20,264 bases of DNA from CAYQQU01 sp964419545. Lineage in GTDB: Bacteria > Bacteroidota > Bacteroidia > Chitinophagales > Saprospiraceae. The stretch lies in NCBI GenBank assembly GCA_964419545.1, contig CAYQQU010000088.1:1-20264 (forward strand), in the 5' to 3' direction. Position 1 is the first letter of the stretch. Each line of letters begins with the position of its first letter. The translations under genes and the position numbers were made by a program. The notes below the pieces were generated by a model, which searched no databases, was not told the origin of the DNA, and worked only from the letters and a program-made list of their open reading frames with translations. Below are positions 8,631 to 16,424 of this stretch, piece after piece.

Positions 8631-9014
8631 ATGAAAAAAATCATCCAAACGGATCAGGCGCCCGCTCCGGTGGGCCCTTACAACCAGGCCGTTGTCCATA
8701 ACGGCACCCTGTATATTTCCGGCCAGATCGCCCTCGATCCGGCTACCGGCGATCTGGTTACTTCCGACATCGAAACGGAGACGCAGCGGGTAATGGAAAA
8801 TGTCAAAGCCATCCTCGCCGCCGCCGGCCTGACCTTCGGCGACGTGCTCAAGTGCACGATCTTCGTGAAGGACATGCACCTCTACGGCCGCATCAATACG
8901 GTCTACGCCGGGTACTTCGACGAAGCGACCGCCCCGGCCCGCGAACTCGTCGAAGTGGCCAACCTGCCCAAATTTGTCAATATCGAAATTTCGGCCATCG
9001 CCGCCTTCGATTGA
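8631..9014 (+). CDS. ridA: RidA family enamine/imine deaminase
   Basis: This 127-residue protein spans the whole RidA (YjgF/YER057c/UK114) fold. RidA hydrolyses reactive 2-aminoacrylate and related enamines made by PLP enzymes to 2-keto acids and ammonia, protecting the cell from metabolite damage. Visible family features are PVGPYNQAV near the start, ISGQ (residues 29-32), the active-site arginine in PAR (R104) and the glutamate in NIEISAIA (E119). R104 together with E119 suggests true deaminase activity. It is cytosolic and trimeric by family precedent. It lies 21 nt before trpS and is probably co-transcribed with it. Confidence 0.95.
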   Translation: MKKIIQTDQAPAPVGPYNQAVVHNGTLYISGQIALDPATGDLVTSDIETETQRVMENVKAILAAAGLTFGDVLKCTIFVKDMHLYGRINTVYAGYFDEATAPARELVEVANLPKFVNIEISAIAAFD

Positions 9015-9035
9015 ACACCGAAACTTACCGCCGCC

Positions 9036-10049
9036 ATGTCTGAGACGAAAACCATCCTCTCGGGAATCCAGCCCACCGGAAATATGCACTTCGGCCGCTA
9101 CTTCGGGGCCGTGCGCAACTGGGTGGCCCGCCAGGAAGAATACGATTGCGTGTATTGCGTAGTGGATTACCACGCCATGACCATGCCCTTCGTACCCAAA
9201 AAGCTGCGCGAGAACGTCTGGGAACTTACGTACAACCTGCTCGCCGCCGGCATAAAGGTGGAAAACCTGTTCATCCAGTCGCTGATCCCCGAACACGCCG
9301 AGCTGGGGTGGATACTCAACTGTTTTACCTCCTACGGGCAGCTCACGCGCATGACGCAGTTCAAAGACAAAAGCAAACAAAGCCAGGAGAAAAGCGAAGA
9401 CGACTTTATCTCGGCGGGCCTTTTCGATTATCCGGTCCTGCAGGCGGCCGACATCCTGATCTACCGCGCTGATTACGTGCCGGTGGGCAAAGACCAGGAA
9501 CAACACCTGGAGCTGACGCGCGACATCGCCCAGCGCTTCAACAACCAGGCCGGTAAGGCATTTTTCAAACTACCGGAACCGCTCTACACCGAGACGCCCA
9601 AGATAATGTCTACCGCCGACCCCAGCCGCAAAATGAGCGCCAGCCTGGGTGAGAAACACAACATCGACGTATTCGCCGACGAGCAGCGCATCCGCAAGCA
9701 AATCAAATCGGCAGTGACGGATACCGGCGAGGAGAAAGGCGGCGAGATGAGCCCCGGCGTCGCCAACCTTTACAGCCTCCTGCGGGCCGGCGGTCGCCTG
9801 GAAGCACACGACAGCCTCATGGACGATTACCGCAACGGCGTCCTGAAATACGTAGACCTCAAGGAAGCCGTCGCCGACGCCCTGGTGGCCGTCAGCGCGC
9901 CCATCAAAGCGCGTAAAGAAGAGATCGTCGCCAATAAAAAGGATGTCAAAAAGCAGGTGAAGGAAGCATCGGCCGATATCCGCCGGCGCGCCCAGGCCAC
10001 GGTCCGGGAAGTCAAAGAACTGGTCGGCCTGCAGAACGTCAAATTTTAA
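9036..10049 (+). CDS. trpS: Tryptophanyl-tRNA synthetase
   Basis: At 337 residues this is the normal length for a bacterial class Ic TrpRS, which charges tRNA-Trp with tryptophan using ATP. The HIGH signature appears as MHFGRY (H18, G20) after SGIQPTGN. The KMSKS loop appears as KMSAS (residues 199-203), a variant usual in bacterial TrpRS. DYPVLQAADIL and VGKDQEQHLELTRDIA are standard TrpRS motifs for tryptophan and dimer contacts. The start at 9036 precedes SETKTILSGIQP with no competing in-frame ATG. The gene sits between ridA and an FAH-family gene with short gaps (21 and 11 nt), suggesting one transcript. Confidence 0.97.
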   Translation: MSETKTILSGIQPTGNMHFGRYFGAVRNWVARQEEYDCVYCVVDYHAMTMPFVPKKLRENVWELTYNLLAAGIKVENLFIQSLIPEHAELGWILNCFTSYGQLTRMTQFKDKSKQSQEKSEDDFISAGLFDYPVLQAADILIYRADYVPVGKDQEQHLELTRDIAQRFNNQAGKAFFKLPEPLYTETPKIMSTADPSRKMSASLGEKHNIDVFADEQRIRKQIKSAVTDTGEEKGGEMSPGVANLYSLLRAGGRLEAHDSLMDDYRNGVLKYVDLKEAVADALVAVSAPIKARKEEIVANKKDVKKQVKEASADIRRRAQATVREVKELVGLQNVKF

Positions 10050-10060
10050 CCCTCGCCGGC

Positions 10061-10681
10061 ATGAAGATCATCTGTATCGGTCGCAATTACGCCGAACACG
10101 CCCGCGAACTCAATAACCCGGTGCCCGACGAGCCCGTCGTGTTCATGAAACCGGCTTCCGCCCTGCTCGTCAACGATAAGCCGCTCTATTATCCCGAATT
10201 TACGAGCGACCTGCACTTCGAAGCGGAGATCGTACTGAAAATCGCCAAGAACGGCCGGCACGTACAGCCGGAGTTCGCCGACGATTATTTCCGTGAATTG
10301 GCTTTCGGCATCGACTTCACGGCCCGCGACCTCCAGCACCGGTGTAAAGAAAAAGGACACCCCTGGGAGATCGCCAAGGGCTTCGACGGCGCCGCGCCCA
10401 TCAGCCGCTTCGTTCCGCGCAGCGAACTGCCCGGCGCGCATGCTCTATTTGAGTTGCACCGAAACGGCGCGGTCGTCCAGCGCGGCGATACCCGGCAAAT
10501 GCTTTTTTCTTTTACCGATATCATCGTCTACGTGTCCCGCTTCTTCAAATTGCAGATGGGCGACCTCATCTACACCGGTACTCCCGCCGGCGTGGGGCCG
10601 GTACAAATAGGCGACCACCTGGAAGGGTTTCTCCAGTTGCGCAGCGGCCTGACCAAGATGCTGGATTGCGAGATTCGATGA
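10061..10681 (+). CDS. Fumarylacetoacetate hydrolase (FAH) family protein
   Basis: This 206-residue single-domain protein belongs to the FAH family. Its metal site is visible as HFEAE (E54, E56) and D85 in GIDFTARD, with the family motif IYTGTPAGVGP near residues 171-181. The N-terminal MKIICIGRNYAEHARELNN resembles the short FAHD1/YcgM-type members. Those are reported as acylpyruvases, oxaloacetate decarboxylases or oxaloacetate tautomerases, and sequence alone does not choose among them. It starts 11 nt after the trpS stop and is likely in that operon. No catabolic aromatic cluster surrounds it, so a metabolite-housekeeping role is more likely than ring degradation (inference). Confidence 0.9.
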   Translation: MKIICIGRNYAEHARELNNPVPDEPVVFMKPASALLVNDKPLYYPEFTSDLHFEAEIVLKIAKNGRHVQPEFADDYFRELAFGIDFTARDLQHRCKEKGHPWEIAKGFDGAAPISRFVPRSELPGAHALFELHRNGAVVQRGDTRQMLFSFTDIIVYVSRFFKLQMGDLIYTGTPAGVGPVQIGDHLEGFLQLRSGLTKMLDCEIR

Positions 10682-10736
10682 ACGGCCGCCGGCGCACCGG
10701 AAAACGCCTGCAACAGGGCGGCGCCGAAACACTCAC

Positions 10737-10766
10737 TTGCTTTTAGCCGAAGTATTTCTATTTTTG
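10737..10766 (+). promoter_or_regulatory. Consensus Bacteroidota promoter for metK
   Basis: TTG at 10737-10739 and TATTTTTG at 10759-10766 are separated by exactly 19 nt, a near-ideal TTG-N19-TAnnTTTG promoter. Transcription would start around 10773, leaving a ~57-nt leader. The leader contains a small hairpin, GGTGG (10778-10782) with CCACC (10800-10804). It is too short for most SAM riboswitch classes, and I recognise none. Confidence 0.82.
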
Positions 10767-10829
10767 CAGCGGTTTTCGGTGGCGAGACATAATATAATTC
10801 CACCCTTAAATTTCAAATATTCATAACGC

Positions 10830-12086
10830 ATGCCTTACTTATTTACTTCTGAATCGGTTTCTGAAGGACACCCCGATAAAATTGCCGACCAGATCTCCGA
10901 CGCTCTGGTCGACCATTTTCTAGCTTTCGACCCCTCCTCAAAAGTGGCCTGTGAAACCATGGTTACTACCGGGCAGGTCGTGCTCGCCGGTGAGGTGAAA
11001 TCCGACGTTTACCTCGACGTGCAGCAGATCGCCCGCGATGTGATCCAACGCATCGGTTACACCCGCTCCGAGTTGATGTTCGACGCCAACTCCTGCGGCG
11101 TCCTCTCGGCTATTCACGAACAATCGCCCGATATCCGGCAGGGCGTAGAACGCCAGAGCCCGGAAGAACAGGGCGCCGGCGACCAGGGAATGATGTTCGG
11201 CTACGCCACCAACGAAACCGAGAATTATATGCCGCTGGCCCTCGACCTCTCGCACCGCATCCTGTGGGAGCTGGCCGCCATCCGCAAAGGGGGCGAAAAG
11301 ATGACATACCTGCGCCCCGACGCCAAGTCGCAGGTCACCATCGAATATACCGACGACCACCAGCCCTCGCGCATCGACACCATCGTCGTTTCGACCCAGC
11401 ACGATCACTTTGACGAAGATGAAAAAATGCTGGCCAAGATCAAGGAAGATGTCATCAATATCGTCATTCCGCGCGTCAAGGCGCAGCTGACGCCCAACCT
11501 GCAGAAATTGTTCACCGACAATATCGTCTACCACGTCAATCCCACCGGCAAGTTCGTCATCGGCGGTCCCCACGGCGACGCCGGCCTTACCGGGCGCAAG
11601 ATCATCGTCGATACCTATGGCGGGAAAGGCGCACACGGCGGCGGCGCCTTCTCCGGAAAAGATCCTTCCAAAGTGGACCGCTCTGGGGCCTACGCCACCC
11701 GCCACATCGCCAAAAACCTGGTGGCCGCCGGCGTCTGCGACGAAGTATTGGTCCAGGTGTCTTATGCCATCGGCGTTGCCGAACCGACCAACATCTACAT
11801 CCAGACTTATGGTACGGCCAAGGTGAAAATGACCGACGGCGAGATCGCCCGCCGGGTGCGCGACCTCTTCGACATGCGCCCGTACGCCATCGAGCAACGT
11901 CTCAAACTGCGCAACCCCATCTATAGCGAATCGGCGGCTTACGGCCACATGGGCCGCGAGCCGGAAATTAAAGTGGTGGAACTCTACGACGGCGCCGGTG
12001 TCAAAAAATCGCTGGAAGTGGAAACGTTTACCTGGGAAAAACTGGACATGGTGGACGCCATTAAGGAAGCGTTCGGCCTTTCGTAA
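10830..12086 (+). CDS. metK: S-adenosylmethionine synthetase
   Basis: A 418-residue cytosolic enzyme that makes S-adenosylmethionine from methionine and ATP with tripolyphosphate cleavage, feeding all SAM-dependent methylation. Signature motifs are intact: SEGHPDKIADQISDA (H14, D16, K17) at the N-terminus, GAGDQGMMFGYA for ATP/methionine binding, GGPHGDAGLTGRKIIVDTYG, and the phosphate-binding GGGAFSGKDPSKVDRSGAY. Length is that of Bacteroidota MetK. The ATG at 10830 is the only plausible start because the conserved YLFTSESVSEGHPDK begins at once. It has its own strong promoter and is the last plus-strand gene before a convergent gap. Confidence 0.98.
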   Translation: MPYLFTSESVSEGHPDKIADQISDALVDHFLAFDPSSKVACETMVTTGQVVLAGEVKSDVYLDVQQIARDVIQRIGYTRSELMFDANSCGVLSAIHEQSPDIRQGVERQSPEEQGAGDQGMMFGYATNETENYMPLALDLSHRILWELAAIRKGGEKMTYLRPDAKSQVTIEYTDDHQPSRIDTIVVSTQHDHFDEDEKMLAKIKEDVINIVIPRVKAQLTPNLQKLFTDNIVYHVNPTGKFVIGGPHGDAGLTGRKIIVDTYGGKGAHGGGAFSGKDPSKVDRSGAYATRHIAKNLVAAGVCDEVLVQVSYAIGVAEPTNIYIQTYGTAKVKMTDGEIARRVRDLFDMRPYAIEQRLKLRNPIYSESAAYGHMGREPEIKVVELYDGAGVKKSLEVETFTWEKLDMVDAIKEAFGLS

Positions 12087-12164
12087 TAGTAAGGTCCACG
12101 CCGAAAACAAGGAACTACCGCGAAAGAAGATCACCGGCCTCAAGGGGTCGGCCCCGAAAAGTTA

Positions 12165-12193
12165 ACCCGGATGAATCCATGAATCATCCGGGT
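12165..12193. terminator. Hairpin in the metK convergent gap
   Basis: ACCCGGATGA (12165-12174) and TCATCCGGGT (12184-12193) form a perfect 10-bp stem with a 9-nt loop, ~80 nt after the metK stop. No T tract follows on the plus strand. On the minus strand a TTAACTTTTC stretch follows. It could terminate either convergent transcript or be an intergenic palindromic repeat. Confidence 0.5.
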
Positions 12194-12270
12194 CAGGATC
12201 GAGGTAAAAACTAGGGTTTTTCCCACTTTTCCGAGATCCAAAAATTAAATGCGATTGCCCTGAACTTGAG

Positions 12271-12361
12271 TTAGAGCATGTTTGAAGCGGGTTCGTTATG
12301 CAAATCAACAGGTTCCTAACCTGTTGATTTGCAATAGAAGCAAGCTCCAAACATGCTCTAA
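12271..12361. repeat. 91-bp near-palindrome, MITE-like or bidirectional hairpin
   Basis: The outer arms TTAGAGCATGTTTG (12271-12284) and CAAACATGCTCTAA (12348-12361) are perfect 14-bp inverted repeats. The inner arms (12300-12314 and 12318-12332) are perfect 15-bp inverted repeats around a 3-nt loop. The 15-nt segments between them are partly complementary. The symmetry resembles a small palindromic MITE, but no convincing target duplication flanks it. The right arm overlaps the last codon of the dockerin-like gene (TAG at 12358-12360). It may also act as a transcription stop for both convergent genes. Confidence 0.7.
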
Positions 12362-12966
12362 TTAGCCGAACCGTCTATATCGCCCGGCTTGATGCCGATA
12401 AAGTCAAAATGGATCGTACTTTCCTCCAGTAAGAGCTCATTGGAGCTGCTCGTGATTCCGTTGAACGGATTTCCGGGGTCGGTAAAAGCCAGGTCGGAAC
12501 GGAAGAAACGCCACTCGCCCGCAAAGTCCGGTAAGCCGGGAATATCCAAAATGCCCTTGGCGATCAGGATGAGGTCAAAAGTAGTCATCCCACCCGAGTT
12601 GTTCATATCTGCCGCGAGCACCTGCGCGGGCGTCGTCAGCATGCCGTTCATGAGGATATGCTGGGAAAGCAGCATCATGTCGAGCACGGATACCCCGTTG
12701 CTGACGTCATCCGGCCGTTCCGGGCTCACCAGGTAAAGTTGCCCGGTCGTCAGATCGGAAAAAACGTAGTTGCCGCTCGGTCCGGTCATCATCTGATCCA
12801 CGAGGTTGCCGGTCTGGTCGTACAATTTTACCGTGACGTTCGTCAAACCGGAAGAGTCGGCTTTCATGATTTTACCGGAAAGGGTAGCGTTCTGCCCCGT
12901 AAGCGTGAGGCTGCATAAAGAGAAGAGGATGAGCCCGAGCAGTTGCTGGATATTTTTGGTCTTCAT
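12358..12966 (-). CDS. Secreted CnaB-like plus dockerin-like protein
   Basis: This 202-residue protein starts with a signal peptide (MKTKNIQQLLGLILFSLCSL, ending near TLTGQ at 21-25). Residues ~26-80 form a CnaB/carboxypeptidase-regulatory-like beta domain (SGKIMKADSSGLTNVTVKLYD). Residues ~84-142 form a dockerin-type-I-like pair: a degenerate first loop ending at D96, and a good calcium loop DMNNSGGMTTFD (120-131), each followed by a helix (LLSQHIL, LILIAKGIL). The end, FIGIKPGDIDGSAN, is the usual close of this module in Saprospiria proteins. No T9SS sorting domain follows, and the TAG stop falls inside the arm of a 91-bp palindrome, so the C-terminus may have been cut short. It lies 31 nt downstream of a cohesin-rich gene on the same strand. 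Binding to it is a hypothesis only. Confidence 0.82.
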   Translation of the reverse strand: MKTKNIQQLLGLILFSLCSLTLTGQNATLSGKIMKADSSGLTNVTVKLYDQTGNLVDQMMTGPSGNYVFSDLTTGQLYLVSPERPDDVSNGVSVLDMMLLSQHILMNGMLTTPAQVLAADMNNSGGMTTFDLILIAKGILDIPGLPDFAGEWRFFRSDLAFTDPGNPFNGITSSSNELLLEESTIHFDFIGIKPGDIDGSAN

Positions 12967-12997
12967 GATTTTCGTTTTTTTGATGGTTAATACGGCA

Positions 12998-15900
12998 TTA
13001 TCGGGCTACGACGACGCATTGGTTCCAAACGCCGGCCGTAGTGGCGATCCGCAGCTGGTAGACTCCGCCGGGAAGCGCCCGCAGGTCGATCCGGTCGGTC
13101 GGGCCGCTCTGGCGAACGGTCTTCCCGGCCGGGTCGCTGAGCGTAACGCGCTGGATGAGGCCTTTGGGCGATTGCAGAAAAAGGGTGTGCCGGGCCGGGT
13201 TGGGGAAGACCCGGATATCTGGCTTTCCGTCGACTGATGTCGTGGCGGTCGATTCGCCTTCCTCGATCACGGTGATCGTCTCGGCCGGCGTCATGGCCAT
13301 TACGGTCTCGTTGTAGCTGATCAGGCGGGCGTTCTCGATAGAAAGCGCTAGTTCGTGTACTTCGTTCTTGAAGATGACGTCTTCGATGGTCAGGCGCAGT
13401 TCGCCGATCGGTCCGTAACCTTCGCGGTCGCTGCCGTTGGTTCGGGTGAGTGCGACGTGCAGGCGTCCGTCATCCGGATCGTTGCGGTAAAAGGTGAGCA
13501 GGTCGTCGCCGATGTCGCCGAGCCAGGAATCGGAGAAATCCACCCAAACGGAATTTTCTTCCACCAGCTCTTTATCGTAAACGATGGTAAAAGCGAGGCC
13601 GTAGGCTTGCCCGACCGGGAGGTCCGCTTCCCCGAGCACAATGGGGAAAGCGGCCGGCTGTCCGGTCAGCAGGGTATCGGGCTGCAGGTAGAGCGGCGCG
13701 CCGGTCAGGGTGCTGATTACCCAGTCTTCGCCGTTGAACGCCTCTTCTTCGTTCCCGAATTCCGTGACGGCGGCCCAGTTCTGAGAGAGTGCGAGGGTGT
13801 CGAGCGCGTCGATCATCCCATTGCCGTCTGTGTCGATGTGGCGGAAATCTTTTTCCGATACGGGGGTAGTTTGTCCCCATTCGGTGGCCGGTTGTCCTAC
13901 CCAGTTCAGGGATGCCCCCGGTCGCGGCGGCCCCGTAGCGCCGAAGCCAAGTCCGATATTCAGCAGGTCGTAGTGGCTGACCGTTTGGTTGTCATCCGTA
14001 TCGCCGGGCCAGACGAGGTTGTCGCCGACGATAACGTTGCCCTCCAGTCCGAGCATCCCTACCGGGCTCAGGTCGCTGCGATAAGCTTCCATATTGACCG
14101 GCGCATTGGCGAAGCCGACGGAGGCGACGCCCGGATTCAGGGCGGTGAAACAGACCTCGTAGACGGGAACGGCGTAGTCGTTGTACGTCACTCCCGCTGT
14201 GCTCTGGTCGAACCACAGGATGCGCAACTGCCCCTGGGCGACGTCGTTGGGGTTGTAGTTATCGGCGCTGCCCATGTTCAGCCAGTCGAGGCCGGCGAGC
14301 TTCAGGCTGTCGAACTGCAGGATAGCCGGGTCCCAGACCAGGGTGTGCTGGAAGCCGCCGATATTGTCGAAATTGCCGGTGGTGACGGGCAGGCAGAAGG
14401 AAGCGCCGGGCAGGACTTCCGTCACCTCGGGGGCCCGGAACAGGAGGCCGTTCGCGCCGGTGTCGAGGTAAATAGCGCCGCTTTGGAGTCCGACCGGTAC
14501 CGGCCCGTCCGGCTGCTGGGCCGAGGCCGGCCAGGGTTCGTCGCCGAAACCTATTGCCGTTGCTCCTTCGTCGAGGAGGACGTCATAGCATAGGGTGAAC
14601 AGATTGGCGCCGTTGGGCAGGCTGGAGCCGAAAATATCGCCGTCGCTGGCCGTAAAGCCGAGGCTGCCGGTTGCGAGCAGGGTGCTGTCGAATTGAAAAT
14701 CCCAGTTCGACGGCAGGTTGACCGCCAGGATGTCGGTCAGTTCCAGGGCGGCGGCGTCCCAGTCCAGGCTGAACTGAAGCTGGGTCAGGTTGTCGAAATG
14801 ATTGACTTTAACGGGTATACAAATCGAACTGCCGGGAGCGACCGTGGTGGAAGTCAGGAAAACCGCTACGCCGTCGGCGGGGGTGTTCCAATCGCAAATT
14901 TCGGTCTCGATCGGCCCGTAGGTCGTACCGCAGCCATTCTGATCCGTGATGGTGACCGTGCGGATCGCAGGGTCCTGAACGGTTATACTGCTGAGTAAAG
15001 AATCGACCTCGGTCTCGCCGCTGCTCCAGCTGAACGTGTAAGGCGGTACGCCGCCCGACCATACGGCGAGCTGAATATCGGAAATGCTGGCGCCGTCGGA
15101 GAAATAGGTGCATTCGATGGCGTGGGCCGGCAGAAAATCGACCGCTTCGATCTCGACGGTCTCGGTAGCGGTGCAGCCGTCGTCGTCGGTCACCGTCACG
15201 GTGTAGACGTCCGGAGGGAGATTGCTGATCGAGGGGCCGGTAGCGCCGTTGCTCCACTCGAACGTGTAGCCGCCGGCGCCGCCCCCGGCCGATACGGTGA
15301 CGGCGCCCTGGCCGCCGGTGGCGCAGTTGGCCTGGGTAAGGGCATCGACCGAAATGGAGATATTGGACAATCCCTCTAAGTTGAACAGCCCGTTGAGGCT
15401 GCCGCCTTGCGTTCCTGCTACCTGTACGGCGTAGCGTCCGGCGGCCAGTACATCGAGTACGGGGTCCTGACCGAGGGTGGTCCCCTGACCGTCGGTCCAG
15501 GTCGTCGTCAGCGGGATATTATCCGGCAGAAAAGAGAGGGACAGCTGCGCCGAAGCGGGGTTGCAGGCGGCGCCGGTGTTGATGCAGCCCGTGGCGAGGG
15601 GCATCCCGGGCGCGCTGCCGCTGAGGTTGATGCCGATGCCGCCGCCGAGCAATGCGTAATTATTCAGAACGACGAAATCACTGCCGCCGGTGAGGGCGAC
15701 GAATTCTACCGGGGTGGGGTCATCACCGAAGCTTATCGTGGCGTAGTCGCCCGGCTGCCCTACCAGTTCGAAACAAACGGTGTACAATACCGCGCCGTCG
15801 CTGAGGGTGACCCCCGCATTAGCAGGGTCGTTCCAGCCGGAGGTAAGCCGGCCCTGGCTGGTAAGACCGGTGGTCTCCCCGAAGTCCAGGCCGGCCAGCG

Positions 15901-16039
15901 CCGGGTTTTCGTTATTCGTGCCGAGGTAATGGAGCAGATCGGGGTTCCATTGCAGGGTGTACTGCATGCCGAGCATGGCCTCGAACTGGTAGGCGGTCAC
16001 GTCGAGACAGACCATTTCGCCGGTATTTCCGCAGTACAT
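12998..16039 (-). CDS. Cohesin-rich protein with SprB repeats, dockerin-like segment and T9SS sorting domain
   Basis: The frame encodes 1013 residues. Domains, approximate: cohesin-like 1-135 (GEMVCLDVTAYQFEAMLGMQ), a linker domain to 225, SprB-like 230-295 (SNLPPDVYTVTVTDDDGC), a related unit to 380, cohesin-like 388-525 and 531-670. A dockerin-like pair of calcium loops follows (GDTDDNQTVSHYD near 679; DTDGNGMIDALD near 735), then another cohesin-like domain to ~925, and a type A T9SS sorting domain from ~938 (FPNP at 945-948, ending CVVVAR). The oddity is the start. The ATG at 16039 opens directly in the first beta strand of a cohesin domain with no signal peptide. The frame stays open to a TAA at 16154-16156 but encodes nothing signal-like and has no earlier ATG. 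Either the 5' end was lost or a start or frameshift is hidden. It probably forms an operon with the dockerin-like gene. Confidence 0.8.
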   Translation of the reverse strand: MYCGNTGEMVCLDVTAYQFEAMLGMQYTLQWNPDLLHYLGTNNENPALAGLDFGETTGLTSQGRLTSGWNDPANAGVTLSDGAVLYTVCFELVGQPGDYATISFGDDPTPVEFVALTGGSDFVVLNNYALLGGGIGINLSGSAPGMPLATGCINTGAACNPASAQLSLSFLPDNIPLTTTWTDGQGTTLGQDPVLDVLAAGRYAVQVAGTQGGSLNGLFNLEGLSNISISVDALTQANCATGGQGAVTVSAGGGAGGYTFEWSNGATGPSISNLPPDVYTVTVTDDDGCTATETVEIEAVDFLPAHAIECTYFSDGASISDIQLAVWSGGVPPYTFSWSSGETEVDSLLSSITVQDPAIRTVTITDQNGCGTTYGPIETEICDWNTPADGVAVFLTSTTVAPGSSICIPVKVNHFDNLTQLQFSLDWDAAALELTDILAVNLPSNWDFQFDSTLLATGSLGFTASDGDIFGSSLPNGANLFTLCYDVLLDEGATAIGFGDEPWPASAQQPDGPVPVGLQSGAIYLDTGANGLLFRAPEVTEVLPGASFCLPVTTGNFDNIGGFQHTLVWDPAILQFDSLKLAGLDWLNMGSADNYNPNDVAQGQLRILWFDQSTAGVTYNDYAVPVYEVCFTALNPGVASVGFANAPVNMEAYRSDLSPVGMLGLEGNVIVGDNLVWPGDTDDNQTVSHYDLLNIGLGFGATGPPRPGASLNWVGQPATEWGQTTPVSEKDFRHIDTDGNGMIDALDTLALSQNWAAVTEFGNEEEAFNGEDWVISTLTGAPLYLQPDTLLTGQPAAFPIVLGEADLPVGQAYGLAFTIVYDKELVEENSVWVDFSDSWLGDIGDDLLTFYRNDPDDGRLHVALTRTNGSDREGYGPIGELRLTIEDVIFKNEVHELALSIENARLISYNETVMAMTPAETITVIEEGESTATTSVDGKPDIRVFPNPARHTLFLQSPKGLIQRVTLSDPAGKTVRQSGPTDRIDLRALPGGVYQLRIATTAGVWNQCVVVAR

Positions 16040-16275
16040 TATTTTCGATTTATAGCATTTTTTGCAGGGTTGTTGTGGCGGCGGGAAGAAAAAGTTAGAT
16101 TGCCTGCAGCGTGAAATGTTTATTTTTAGGAGCTTTGAGCGAGTTTTTGACTTTTACCCGAATTTTTCATTATAGAAATATAGAAAAATTTGCGAAAATC
16201 CAAGCTGATCGACCTGCTGCAAAACCTTTCCACCCGGGAGCGGACCCGCTTCCGGGAATATGTTTTTTCGCCTTT

Positions 16276-16284
16276 TTTTAATAA
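16276..16284. repeat. Target-site duplication, left copy
   Basis: TTTTAATAA, identical to 16416-16424 on the other side of the inserted element. Because the element ends are ambiguous, 9 bp with a 12-bp TIR, 7 bp with a 13-bp TIR, or 5 bp with a 14-bp TIR all fit. Confidence 0.85.
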
Positions 16285-16415
16285 GAGTGCGTGACATATT
16301 CGCGGGTTTTTAATGTGAGTAGTGGTGTAAGCCGCGGAAACTGTCAGGTTTTGAGCACTTCGCGATGGGTTTACCAGCAAAGTCTTTCGCAACCCCGCTT
16401 TTTTGTCACGCACTC
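16285..16415. mobile_element. 131-bp MITE-like non-autonomous insertion element
   Basis: The ends are perfect inverted repeats, GAGTGCGTGACA (16285-16296) and TGTCACGCACTC (16404-16415). The similarity continues imperfectly inward to a GCGGG block on both sides, ~25 bp in all. The element is flanked by a 9-bp direct repeat, TTTTAATAA. It is too short to encode a transposase and contains none, so it must be mobilised in trans. Removing it plus one target copy restores an open reading frame (SPFFNKNEK), which confirms insertion into a coding sequence. The transposase family cannot be named from this window. Confidence 0.88.
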
Positions 16416-16424
16416 TTTTAATAA
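16416..16424. repeat. Target-site duplication, right copy
   Basis: TTTTAATAA, the partner of 16276-16284. It is followed by AAATGAGAAAGTG, where the interrupted reading frame resumes as KNEKV. Confidence 0.85.

Noticed and set aside
8286..9506. 406-codon minus-strand frame
   Set aside because: Antisense to rpmF, ridA and trpS, which are all clearly recognised.
10767..10829. SAM riboswitch in front of metK
   Set aside because: The leader is only ~57 nt and I could not fit a known SAM riboswitch consensus; only a small hairpin is visible.
10938..12143. 401-codon minus-strand frame
   Set aside because: Antisense to metK, whose conserved motifs are intact.
13355..14593. 412-codon plus-strand frame
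   Set aside because: Antisense to the cohesin/T9SS protein; no recognisable domain.
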